Positions 9,771 through 18,801 of a DNA stretch of 64,000 nt are shown piece by piece. This stretch comes from Chlorops oryzae. Lineage: Eukaryota > Arthropoda > Insecta > Diptera > Chloropidae. A program made the translations under genes and the position numbers. The notes beneath the pieces are model-generated. The model was not told the origin of the DNA and searched no databases. It was given only the letters and a program-made list of their open reading frames with translations. The stretch spans positions 115,362,737-115,426,736 of the forward strand of contig CM035806.1 in NCBI GenBank assembly GCA_020466095.1, read 5' to 3'. The stretch's first letter is position 1, and each line of letters opens with the position of its first letter.

Positions 9771-10380
9771 TTTTGACTGTTCGTATTGATTATTCTAACA
9801 AAAGTTTGTGACTTATTTGCGATTGTATTGGCCACAAATACGCCTGGATGGATTTGTTGTTGAGGAATGAAGATATTATTATCATTTTGATTGATGTTAA
9901 TTAACCGAATTACTTCCGCTCTTGCGGGCACTGTTAATGAATTTATATTGGATGAATTTCGCATAGGGATGGCCAAATCTTCATGGTAGTCTGTTGGTCT
10001 TAATACAAGCCAGTCTTGATCTGGCTGGTAGTCTATAATACAGTTGTATTTTTTAAGGAAATCTAAACCGAGTATGTCCGTGCATGGGATTGGAAAGTTA
10101 TCTTTTACAATGTGGAATTCATGTTTAATTAATAGGTCGTCGCATATTAGGTATGTGGTTATTGTGCCTATTGTACTTATTGAACCTTGTCCTATTCCGT
10201 TTAGTGTTAGTTTTTGGAAGGTATTTATTTGTGTTCTACTGGAAATATCTATTGAATCAATTTTAAAGACAGATATGTCTGCTCCGGTATCAATTAAAAA
10301 AGTGTTAATGGTGTTGTTCAAAAGAATTTTTGTAGAAATATAACCATTGAGATGCAGATTAAATGTGTAAAGAGTTTTTG
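9771..10380 (-). pseudogene. pol: Ty3/gypsy pol N-terminus: aspartic protease
   Basis: The frame carries the retropepsin motif FLIDTGADISVF and later DILGLDFLKKYN, which together mark the protease of this element's Pol. It runs toward the RT but is broken by the mariner insertion. Removing the mariner still leaves a small frameshift before the RT ORF. Upstream it follows the gag C-terminus. Confidence 0.85.
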
Positions 10381-10404
10381 TTGCGCTATTTAATTTTGTT
10401 GTGG

Positions 10405-11324
10405 AGTTTGCAGGTTTTCCGTCGTTTGTTCAGTATTCAATGACCTAACATTCCTACTGGGTTGATTCGTGGTGTTGCCTCTATTTCTTCCTCTGAAGTT
10501 GTTTCTGTTATTAAAATTATTATAATTTCCATAGTTCATATTTGGATAGGAACGACCTCGGCCTCGCAAATTTCCACGATTGTGGTTGCCGCGTCCACCA
10601 ATATAGTTACTTCCACGATTATTGTATTTATTAAAATTTCTTTACTGTCTTCTGTTATAGAACATGATGTTACTTGAATGATTGGTAGCGTCATTACTAG
10701 CCTCCATGAATTTTGCAACAGCGCCTTCGATACTGCTGAACTGTCCGCTTTTCATAACCAGTCTTACTTCAGGGTTCAAGGAATTTGCTTTAAATGCATC
10801 CACCGCTACCTGTGCCGAATATGTGGATGCTAATTCGGAAGTTAAACCGTCTGTGATGTAAGCACTTTCTAATTGCTTAGTCAGTTCTCGTATTTCTGTG
10901 CTAAAATCCGTGGCGGTTTTCTTTTCTTGTTTAATATTTTTAATTTTTTCTTGTAAAGCTTTAGTGGATTCCCTTTTACATTTTGATTGTAATTTAATTT
11001 TTATTTCATCTATTGTAGCTTCGTTAGTTATTAGTCGTCTTGAATCTCCTCTCAATTTAGTTTTTATTAAATTAACAGCTATCTCTTCGTGTCCTCCGAC
11101 TACTGTTTTAAGTAATTCCAAAGAGTCAAGTGTTAGGTGTCTCTTCCACCACCCCACGCAGTTAACATTTGGCGCAGCCGGTTAACCAGATCACGTTCTA
11201 TAACAGTATCCGGTAAGGACCTAAATAAATTAAGGAAGTTCTGTCTGTTTCTGGTGATTCCTAGAGACGAGGGTCCGTTTGGAATCTTGTTGGTTGGCTC
11301 AGATCCTGGATAAATTACAGACAT
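10405..11324 (-). pseudogene. gag: Ty3/gypsy (17.6/Tom-like) gag, frameshifted
   Basis: Two overlapping frames (11324-11133 and 11157-10642) together cover a capsid-like region. A third frame (about 10660-10405) gives a Gly/Arg/Asn-rich nucleocapsid-like tail typical of errantivirus Gag without zinc knuckles. The phase changes near 11140 and 10645 show it is decayed. No LTR of this element was found to its right; the plus-strand gag leader begins within about 130 bp. Confidence 0.7.
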
Positions 11325-11673
11325 CGAATCGCATTATCTGCTTTAAGTGGACAGACGCTATAGCAGGCCCAAGTGTTTAATACGCTAGGCAGTACGATTT
11401 GATTGGAAGTAAGAAAAACAGCTTCTGAGCGGCCGTGTTGATTCTTTGTAAAAGTGTTACATCACAAATTTACAGAATTGTGAATTTGTGGTGACGACTC
11501 TTTTTAAACGAATTTTCTCGCGGGACAAAAAGAGGACTTTTGAAAAAACAAAAATAGTTATAATAAATAAATAAAAATAATAAAAGGCGAAATTGTCGGT
11601 AGTAGCAGAGAGGAATATCAACCAAGGTTTACATATGGTGATAAAAATGGTAAGTATCATTGCGCTGATCTAA
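11325..11673 (+). promoter_or_regulatory. Leader of the plus-strand gag element, with splice donor
   Basis: Left of about 11460 lies the start of the minus-strand element. Right of it is an A-rich leader for the plus-strand gag. A sequence TGGTGACGAC near 11490 could be a worn tRNA primer site, at low confidence. At 11647-11649 an ATG is immediately followed by a consensus donor GTAAGT (11650-11655), just before the gag ATG at 11674. This is the arrangement by which errantiviruses make spliced env mRNA, with the leader contributing the start codon. Confidence 0.45.
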
Positions 11674-13542
11674 ATGGCAGAAAAAATTGAAGAACTAACA
11701 CAAAATATTTATGAATTTGAACAACTAACAAAAAGGTATAATCTTAAATTGTGGGACGTATTGGAGGGAATTAACAAGAAAAGGTCCTTTTTGTCAGCGG
11801 TAAAAGAATCAGTAAAAGGTAAGACCAGGGAAGAGGAGTTCGATATCCTTTTAGAAAATATCGCGAAATCGTCGGAACCTTCTAAGAGCGCAGAAAGAGA
11901 ATTAGAAAAGCTGCAAGAGGCAAATAAACTGCTAAAAGCAAAAATTAAACAATTGAAAAATTCACTGCAACAATCAGACACCGTGTTGGTAGAGCAACAG
12001 GCTGAGCTAGAGAAGCTGAAGGCTGGGTCGGAGAGCAAAGGACAAGTTTCTGACAGGGTATCGGAGGAAGAGCGAACAATCGAGCGTCAAAGAGAGCAGA
12101 TTAAGCTCCTCAAACGGAAGCTGAACCAAGTAACTAAGGAAGAAACTACAAATATGAACCCGCAAGATAATCCTATTAAGACATCGATTTCGAACGAAAA
12201 TAGACAAGCACTGCCGACACCACCACCACCACCCCCGCAGTTAACAAATCATCAAACACCATCTAGTATAGCTAACGAGATCCAAGCTTTAATACATACA
12301 CACCCGGCGACCACCTCACTGCCCGCGCAACAACAGTCGCCGTTGAGAGGATTTAAAGAAAAGCAAACATTGCTGCATCCGTCCTTACGACCACCTCAAC
12401 AGAATATAACGCCTCAAACGTCGATTGGGAGTTTTTGGGAGGACGAATTGACAAATCTGCAACCACAGCTGTTAGTTAACAGTATTGGCAATCCGAAAAT
12501 ACCACTCACTAAGATATTGGAGCTAGTGAATCGATGCGTTCCTTTTTTCTCTGGAACAGAGGGTCCGGAGCTGAGCGTTGACTTGAAAAAATTTGTCGCA
12601 GGATGCCAGATTCTCAAAAACACGTTGAAGAATAGCGATCAAAGAGAAGCGGCAAATTGTGTGAAAGAGCGACTCCTGGGCGACGCATATAGCAGTCTAG
12701 GCGACCGAGTTTTCTCAAGCATCGACGAAGTATGCGAACTTTTGAAGTCTCTTTATACTCGAAGAAGGGAGCTGGAAGATATAAGAGAGGAATTGGCAGC
12801 ATGCAGGCAAGGCATCAAGGAAACTGTTCGTCAATTTGGAACTAGAATTGAGGGCTTGCTGGAGGAAGTTAGAAAAGAGGTTAACGAGCCACATGGGAAA
12901 AGCAGATTGATGGTATTTTTCCAGGATCTGGCTGTTAGAACATTTATTGCAGGACTCAAATCTCAAGCATTAAGGAACCTCTGCATTGGAAGAGAAAATA
13001 ACTCATTGGGTCAACTGGTAGAAGCAATAGAAAAAGGCCAAAGATACCATATAATAGATGAAGGCAGTGTAAATATGGTGAAGGCGACTGAAAGCGAAAT
13101 AAACGTTTGCTCGTTCTGCAAAAGGGGAGGACATTTTTATGCAAACTGCACGACTCGATTGAACACGCCATTCTGCAAGGCATGTGAGACCTACGGCCAT
13201 GAGGAAGTTTACAAGTGCCGAAAAGAAACCTCCAATTTCGAAACACGCATAGATCAGCAGAACAAAAGGCCAAAATGCGATTTCTGTCATATAATGGGGC
13301 ATACGGATAAAGAGTGTCGTAAAAGACTAAAATCGTTCTACTGCAAGGTTTGTGAAAGCCCAGGGCACGTGGAGAATGTGTTCTGCAGAAAGACTTTAAT
13401 GCCTCCTGAAGGGTCGACTCAGCCCAGAAGGCCGGGGGTATTAATATGTTTCGAGTGCAAGCAAGAAGGACATATAGCTCGAAACTGCCCCAGACGAACG
13501 GGAGCTCCACAGGGAAACTCCCATGCCCCCAGTCAACACTAA
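11674..13542 (+). CDS. gag: Gag polyprotein with coiled coil and five CCHC zinc knuckles
   Basis: This is an intact 622-residue Gag. Order: an N-terminal helical region, a strong Glu/Lys-rich coiled coil (about 85-155), a Pro/Gln-rich linker with a run of prolines (about 184-190), a capsid-like helical domain (about 265-460), then five zinc knuckles. Knuckles 1, 3 and 5 are CX2CX4HX4C (for example CDFCHIMGHTDKEC). Knuckles 2 and 4 have the longer CX2CX4HX5C spacing. Gag would assemble particles and bind RNA. The next ORF overlaps it in the -1 frame and is reached through a slippery site at 13512. Five knuckles with alternating spacing is unusual for a gypsy-type Gag. Confidence 0.85.
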   Translation: MAEKIEELTQNIYEFEQLTKRYNLKLWDVLEGINKKRSFLSAVKESVKGKTREEEFDILLENIAKSSEPSKSAERELEKLQEANKLLKAKIKQLKNSLQQSDTVLVEQQAELEKLKAGSESKGQVSDRVSEEERTIERQREQIKLLKRKLNQVTKEETTNMNPQDNPIKTSISNENRQALPTPPPPPPQLTNHQTPSSIANEIQALIHTHPATTSLPAQQQSPLRGFKEKQTLLHPSLRPPQQNITPQTSIGSFWEDELTNLQPQLLVNSIGNPKIPLTKILELVNRCVPFFSGTEGPELSVDLKKFVAGCQILKNTLKNSDQREAANCVKERLLGDAYSSLGDRVFSSIDEVCELLKSLYTRRRELEDIREELAACRQGIKETVRQFGTRIEGLLEEVRKEVNEPHGKSRLMVFFQDLAVRTFIAGLKSQALRNLCIGRENNSLGQLVEAIEKGQRYHIIDEGSVNMVKATESEINVCSFCKRGGHFYANCTTRLNTPFCKACETYGHEEVYKCRKETSNFETRIDQQNKRPKCDFCHIMGHTDKECRKRLKSFYCKVCESPGHVENVFCRKTLMPPEGSTQPRRPGVLICFECKQEGHIARNCPRRTGAPQGNSHAPSQH

Positions 13543-14171
13543 GGGGCTGGGGGGCATTGCAGGGCGCCGAGCCTACGCCTGCATACGAAAGAAGAAAAGT
13601 AAACAATGGCTCAGAAGGAGATACTTCGAGAAGAGTTGATGATAGTAAAGTCAACAATGGAGGAAAAAGGGTGAGGTTTAATGATAGAAAGGATGTATTA
13701 ATCATTCCGAGAGGATATGAATCTAGAAAAGGACTGCGGCGATATGCACGAGGAGGTATATCAAAAGAATATTTGGCGAAATTGGAAGGAAATGAAAATT
13801 TTACTGTAACACGTTTAGATAGCGACGAGAGTGCCGAAGTAAATGACGCATTTGTACGGATACCCTGTAGGGAAGCCGTTAACGGTGAGCTCATTTTACT
13901 CGTGGACTCTGGCGCAGATTCTAGCCTTATAAAACTAAAATCCCTAAAAAAGGACACACCCATAGACACCAGCGAGCGCAAGGCGTTATCTGGCGCGTTC
14001 GGTGGGGAAATAATCACCGTGGGGTCAGTAAAAATTCAGCACGAAGAGGTGAAAAGGCTACAGCTGAGATTACATGCTGTCGAATTAAACCAAGGATTGC
14101 CTGCGGATGGCATACTGGGGCGCGACGTTCTTTGGAACCGTGCGTTAATTGATTCAGTTCAAAAGGAATAA
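13446..14171 (+). CDS. pro: Retroviral aspartic protease, start of pol (truncated 3')
   Basis: The frame overlaps the gag 3' end in the -1 phase and contains the retropepsin motif LLVDSGADSSLI and the later ADGILGRDVLW. The protease would process Gag and Gag-Pol. Its frame stops at 14171, where unrelated minus-strand retroelement sequence begins, so RT and integrase are missing. There is no independent start; translation depends on frameshifting at 13512-13518. Confidence 0.85.
   Translation: MFRVQARRTYSSKLPQTNGSSTGKLPCPQSTLRGWGALQGAEPTPAYERRKVNNGSEGDTSRRVDDSKVNNGGKRVRFNDRKDVLIIPRGYESRKGLRRYARGGISKEYLAKLEGNENFTVTRLDSDESAEVNDAFVRIPCREAVNGELILLVDSGADSSLIKLKSLKKDTPIDTSERKALSGAFGGEIITVGSVKIQHEEVKRLQLRLHAVELNQGLPADGILGRDVLWNRALIDSVQKE
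13512..13557 (+). promoter_or_regulatory. Programmed -1 ribosomal frameshift signal (gag to pro)
   Basis: The heptamer GGGAAAC at 13512-13518 lies in the correct zero frame (G GGA AAC). Four nucleotides downstream a hairpin begins: ATGCCCCCAG at 13523-13532 pairs with CTGGGGGGCAT at 13547-13557, ten base pairs with one bulged G and a 14-nt loop. The gag stop is at 13540-13542, inside the loop. Slippage gives exactly the frame of the protease ORF. Confidence 0.85.
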
Positions 14172-14172
14172 A

Positions 14173-14819
14173 TTTTTATTGACAATACACAGCAATTGTG
14201 TGTCCTCCAACTGCTGCCTAAACAAAGACAGAGGAACTTGTGCATGGTAATGGCAACTTCGATTCCTGCGTTTCTTATTTTCACCAGACAAGGAAGAGAC
14301 ACCTAACACAAGGAATGCTTGCAAAATTTGAGGACGCCCATCAAAATCGCTCAGTATTGAGGCTGCTAGTCTTATAAAATCCGGTTGTGACATTTTTATT
14401 TGTGTTGATGGATTATCGTCAAACAAAAGGCTTAAAAAATTTGTTGCGTCTTCGTAATTGTCAGATTCTGATTGAAACTTTGTGGAGTCCTGGTCGAAGG
14501 AACTTAAATCAACTTCTGCTGGTTCTCTAATATTATGAGAAATTTAATGCTCAATGTCGTACCTTGCTAGTATTTTTAATAGCTTGTCTCTTAATTCCAA
14601 AAAAAATGCCAAAGCTAAATCTTTGTGTTCCTTAGTGAATTTTTCGTATTTGGCACTGATTGTAGCTCTTATTGAGTTAAAAATTTCAATCAATGTTTGC
14701 AAATGTTTTTGAACTGTACCTGGTCTTATATATCTGTTTCTATTTAAGAGTTTGCTAATTCGAATAAAATTCCGTTTTTCCGCTTCTAAAAAATTACTTA
14801 TCTGTGTCCATCTTTCCAT
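14173..14819 (-). pseudogene. gag: mdg1/412-like gag, N-terminal part
   Basis: The first frame (14819-14544) starts MERWTQISNFLEAEKRNFIRI and resembles the N-terminus of mdg1-group Gag (TVQKHLQTLIEIF region). A second frame (14426-14154) starts near MSQPDFIRLAASILSDFDG, resembling the capsid of errantiviruses. A phase change and stop lie between them. The gene is cut at about 14172, where the plus-strand protease frame of another element meets it. Confidence 0.6.
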
Positions 14820-14832
14820 AACTCAAGATAAT

Positions 14833-15051
14833 TTATATTTTGTCTAAATCATTAGCTTTACTAACATACTTCTTTTTAATTGATTTGTTATGCAATGTAT
14901 ATATTTTCATTGCTAATTCCACACAGGAAATGACTGTTAAAATGGTTAAAAGAATTTCTATTGGTTCAAGATTTATTATGTTCGTTGATACTTCTAATTC
15001 GTTTATAACGTTTGCTTTAGGATCCTGAATTTTAGATTTTTGGCCGCCCAT
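14833..15051 (-). CDS. Small N-myristoylation-type membrane protein of the mdg1-like element
   Basis: A 72-residue ORF starts MGGQKSK, a good N-myristoylation signal. A single transmembrane helix follows (about residues 34-52), then a basic tail (HNKSIKKKY). I recall similar small ORFs ahead of gag in mdg1/412-lineage retrotransposons; their function is not established. It could help target particles to membranes, which is inference. An in-frame ATG at 15084 would add 11 residues but mask the myristoylation signal. Confidence 0.5.
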   Translation of the reverse strand: MGGQKSKIQDPKANVINELEVSTNIINLEPIEILLTILTVISCVELAMKIYTLHNKSIKKKYVSKANDLDKI

Positions 15052-15136
15052 AGTGAGAATTGGTAGATTTACAAAAAATTTCAAAGATAACGTTTCTTTT
15101 ATTTTATTTATTAATTAAATTTTTTTTTTTTTTTTT

Positions 15137-15352
15137 TTATTCACAAACTGTTTTTGCTGATACTTCAACATACATTGATATGATACCTTGTCGTTCTAAT
15201 GCTCTATTTATTATTTGAATGGAATCGAGGGTAGCTTCGAGTAAAGTTGCATCTACGTCTCTATCTAGTCTTACATTAAATTTTAAAAATTTGTTTTCTT
15301 CAGTGCAAAACCGTAATATAATTATTTCATACTCCATTGTGATTTTATACAA
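15137..15352 (-). CDS. Small ORF of the mdg1-like element, function unknown
   Basis: The ORF has 71 residues and an acidic/hydrophobic composition (YEIIILRFCTEENKFLKF). It lies between the basic small ORF and the membrane-protein ORF on the same strand. It has no recognisable domain. A-rich spacers of 60-200 bp separate the small ORFs. Confidence 0.4.
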   Translation of the reverse strand: MYKITMEYEIIILRFCTEENKFLKFNVRLDRDVDATLLEATLDSIQIINRALERQGIISMYVEVSAKTVCE

Positions 15353-15553
15353 AAAAAATTTTTTTCAAATTTATTGAAGCAGAAAAATTCTAAGAAAATT
15401 TTATTTTTACCGCAAAGAACTTTTTTTTTTTTTTTTGAAAATTTATGAAAGTAGAAAAACTCTAACAAAAAAAATTTTTTTTTTTTTACCTCATTGGAGT
15501 GACCGCGTTATACGCGTCTTGCCACTTCCAATGTAAATTGAAGTTGCAAGGTG

Positions 15554-15865
15554 CTATTCAGCACTCTTGGTTTTCAGCTGCTCTTCCAATCGTCCTATCT
15601 TCTTCCAAGTTTCTGGGTTGTTTGTTGATTTAGCCTGCCTGATGAGGGTTGCACGTAGTCTTCGCAATTTATTTTTGGCACCTCCTCTTCTTTTTGGACG
15701 TTTATGCTGGGGTATAGTTGTCAATTTGGCTTCCTTTTCTTCAGATTCCTTTTTGGATTTCTCTAATCGTCTCGCCTGATATTCCTTGATGCTGAGAGGA
15801 CGGGGGCCGGCTGTAGGGTCTTCTATTAATGCCTCAGTTAATGTTGGTTTCATGCTGGTGTACAA
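15554..15865 (-). CDS. Small basic ORF of the mdg1-like element
   Basis: This 103-residue, Lys/Arg-rich ORF is the first after the leader. It has AGPRPLSIKEYQARRLEKSKK followed by KRPKRRGGAKNKLRRLRA. I recall comparable basic ORFs in the 5' region of mdg1-group elements. Nucleic-acid binding is suggested by composition only. Confidence 0.45.
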   Translation of the reverse strand: MYTSMKPTLTEALIEDPTAGPRPLSIKEYQARRLEKSKKESEEKEAKLTTIPQHKRPKRRGGAKNKLRRLRATLIRQAKSTNNPETWKKIGRLEEQLKTKSAE

Positions 15866-15961
15866 GTCATCAAAGCTCTCAGTAGCTATTCCTTTTCTTC
15901 AGAGCCACAGCGATAATTTTTTGATTTTCCCATTAGGATTTGATGATTTTCTTGAGCTTTT

Positions 15962-16150
15962 TAGCGACTAGCTCTGGTGATTAGCTCAGCTTAGCCCGTA
16001 AGGATATAATGGCAATCCTTCAGCGGCTAGCTTTGGTGATATTCTAAGCTTAGTCCGTAAGGATATATTGACAATCCTTCAGCGACTAGCTTCGGTGATA
16101 GTGTGAGCAAAGCCCGTAAGGATAAAGACAATCCTTCGGCGGCTAGCTTA
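15962..16150 (-). repeat. Three-copy hairpin repeat in the mdg1-like leader
   Basis: Units of 59, 59 and 57 bp start at 15962, 16021 and 16080, with a partial fourth at 16137. Each contains CCCGTAAGGAT, a short loop and ATCCTTC, which can fold as an AAGGAT/ATCCTT stem. The array lies between the primer site and the first small ORF, so the repeats are in the genomic RNA leader and could serve as a packaging or dimerisation element. Confidence 0.75.
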
Positions 16151-16187
16151 CTATTTTTCAAAAAATATTCAACTTTTTGTTTTAACT

Positions 16188-16201
16188 GGCAAGGATCGCC
16201 A
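16188..16201 (-). promoter_or_regulatory. tRNA primer-binding site of the mdg1-like element
   Basis: On the minus strand TGGCGATCCTTGCC directly follows the LTR end (...GACTTCA). It starts with TGG, as complements of tRNA CCA ends do. An almost identical word occurs at 42371 in another LTR element. Confidence 0.6.
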
Positions 16202-16696
16202 TGAAGTCAAAACAGGTTGAGTAGTAAGTTCTGACTGATTTCTTTATTCAAAATGTTTCGTTTTTATACTATTTTGGATGTTTACAAAAATGCTTAAATA
16301 AAGGTTTCTTAAACAAAATAACTTACGTCTGCAATATTCAAAGCAAGGGAAATTCGGCGATAAATGAACATATCGATTTTCATGCAAAAGTGGTCAATGA
16401 ATCTAACCGCACCAAATGCATCGAAGTATTGTTTATTGAATCAACAAGTGCATTCCAAACGCTATGCACTTTTGGGGTTCAGTGACTTTAAATTGTACTG
16501 TGCTTATCGCGATCATAAGACTTGTGCGAAGCGCAATGAACCAAGTTGGAAATATGATGCGCCGCGTGAGCTTCGGCATTCTGAGTACATTTGTTTATTA
16601 TGCTTTTGCGCCGCGTGAGGTTCGGCGACTTCAGTGCGTTTGTTCTTTATGCTTTGATATGTCATTCGTTCACCACACACCACCTTAACTGTTACA
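16202..16696 (-). repeat. 5' LTR of the mdg1-like element
   Basis: It is about 495 bp, reading on the minus strand from TGTAACAG to GACTTCA. It contains TATAAAAAC (complement of 16256-16266) and AATAAA near 16245. It is directly followed by the primer site. Within U3 a GCGCCGCGTGAG(C/G)TTCGGC block occurs twice (about 16556 and 16609). No second LTR is in the window. Confidence 0.6.
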
Positions 16697-16960
16697 ATGG
16701 AGCAGTGCTGCCACGAAATAAAATAAAAATTTCCCAACACCTGAAAAAATCCCAATATAAAATTCAAAATATAGAAAAACTTTCTTACTTTTCTCGCTTT
16801 GGTGTAAAATAATCCTATCAACACGAATTATTTAACATTTTTTTTGGATTGTTCAATCGATTTTCTTTATTTTGGTACCTCAAATTTCTGTTAATATTTT
16901 GAAATTTGAAATTTTTTAGTTATTTTTGTGTTCTTTGCAACTGCAGTTAATTAAAAAAAA

Positions 16961-17886
16961 ACAAGTAAGAAAGCTAAAGTCGGTCAAGCCCGACTTTGAA
17001 ATACCCAGCGTCCCGACATTATGAGCGCACTATGTTTTGCTTCTCTATTTGTGAACGTGACAGTGGGAAGGCAACATAAATTATTTCCCTACACCTTTCA
17101 TTCGCCTTGGTGACCCTATGTTGCGAATTTGAAGCTTCTACGCCTTTTACTTCGGAAGTTACGAAAAATCTTCATTTGTGGGCGTGGCAGTGGGCGGGCC
17201 GCATAAAATTTTTTCCTACACCTTTCATTCGCCCTGGTGAACCTATGTTGCGAATTTGAAGCTTCTCCGCCTTTTACTTCGGAAGTTATGAAATTTCTCT
17301 ATTTGTGGGCGTGGCAGTGGGCGGGCTACATAAATTTTTGTTCCTACACCTTTCATTTGCCTTGGTCAACCTATGCTGCGAATTTGAAGCTTCTACGCCG
17401 TTTACTTCGGAAGTTACGATAAGCCCTTATTTTTGGGCTTATTTGTGGGCGTGGCTCGAGGAGGGCGGCGTCAATTTTTTGCAAAAAAATGTCTCTTTTC
17501 GTAGTTTACCAGCACACCAAATATCAATGGAATGTGTTGAGTGGTTCGCAAGTTACAAGCATTTTATTGAAAACACAATAAATTAATTTGTGGGCGTGGC
17601 AGTGGGCGGATGTCTCCCATTTTTACTTAGGATCATACTTGGATCCCGATATACCGGTGTGCCAAATTTCGACTTGATTGGTCCAGCCGTTTCGGAGGAG
17701 ATCCGACCACGGACGGACGGACATACGGACAGACGGACGGACGGACGGACAGACGGACATGTCTAAATCGATTCAGTTTTTGATCCTGATCATTTCTATA
17801 TATATTTTTCTATATCTCCGGAGCTTAATTCTCCCTGTTACAAGATTTGCACAAAACTAATATACCCCGCTTACGCTGGGTATAAA
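16961..17886 (+). mobile_element. DINE-A copy 1
   Basis: A DINE-1/mini-me-like non-autonomous element. It begins AACAAGTAAGAAAGC, then has a hairpin formed by AAAGTCGG and CCGACTTT. Repeats of about 120 bp follow (GCGTGGCAGTGGGCGGGC and AATTTGAAGCTTCTACGCC), then a GGAC/AGAC microsatellite. It ends in TATACCC, a short loop and GGGTATA. Translated ORFs inside are shadows. Confidence 0.85.
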
Positions 17887-17971
17887 AAAAAAAAAAATTA
17901 ACAATAAGAATGAAAAATTTCACCCTAGAAAAATTTGACAAGAAATGATGCTGGCAAGCAGCGCCACACAT

Positions 17972-18101
17972 TAGGGGGACTCATGCAACACTGCGCAAAT
18001 TATATTTCTGAGCACTTTCATATGGTTTTGATTGATGATGAGCAAATTTGCTCAAAAATCATATGAAAGTGCTCATGCGCAGTGTTGCATGAGTCCCCCT
18101 A
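17972..18101. mobile_element. Palindromic MITE, 130 bp
   Basis: TAGGGGGACTCATGCAACAC at the left is matched by its complement at the right, and the pairing extends about 55 bp inward (GAGCACTTTCATATG) with one small insertion. It encodes nothing. The flanks show no clear target duplication. Confidence 0.75.
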
Positions 18102-18397
18102 TTGTCCAATATGATGTGCTTGCAAGCAAATTTGCAAATTGATTTCAGCGTGTATCACTTCGGCAAGATAAAAGAAATTATCTTAATGGTTGAGTTAATA
18201 TGAGTCTAAAAATTAAACTTAATACAAATTATAAACTTTTCTTTCTTCTCCTTGCGTTTCTTGCTTCTTAGTAGGTTTTAATCGTCAAATTTGGTAGGAA
18301 TGCATTCTTGCAAGTGGTAACATTGGCTGGGTTTTGTATTTGAGATGTTCTCGAAGTCAAGTACTTATTTTTCATATGAAATTTATATAGAAGTCAT

Positions 18398-18518
18398 TAG
18401 TGGTATTCAAGCAACAGTGCAAATCGCAGTGTGCAATATTTGCACTGCTTTTTTTGTACGCAATTTGACAAGTGCAAATATTGCACACTGCGTTTGCACT
18501 GTTGCTTGAATACCACTA
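18398..18518. mobile_element. Palindromic MITE, 121 bp
   Basis: TAGTGGTATTCAAGCAACAG and its complement bound a palindrome with arms of about 50 bp containing GTGTGCAATATTTGCACT. It is different in sequence from the MITE 300 bp upstream but of the same size and TAG...CTA end form. Confidence 0.75.
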
Positions 18519-18801
18519 TTATGTTTCATAACCTCTGCAATATTAAAAATAAAAACAACAATGAGTTAAGTTCATAACCGGGCAAAAAGTGGTGAAACTA
18601 ACAAATTTTTGTTTATTTTTCAACTGTCATTTCAAAAAACTCGTCAATCAAGACTTTCGAATACAAGTACTTGAGTTCAGGATCGAGTGACGTGATTTTG
18701 CGCAGCACTAGTATTAGAGAAAAAATGTGATGTTGGCAGCACTCCTTCCATTTATTTCGAATTCGTCAGAAGAAAAATATCAAATTTAAAAAAAAAAAGT
18801 T

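Noticed and set aside
12956..14017. 353-residue minus-strand ORF
   Set aside because: It is antisense to the gag and protease genes, which have clear motifs; the shadow frame has none.
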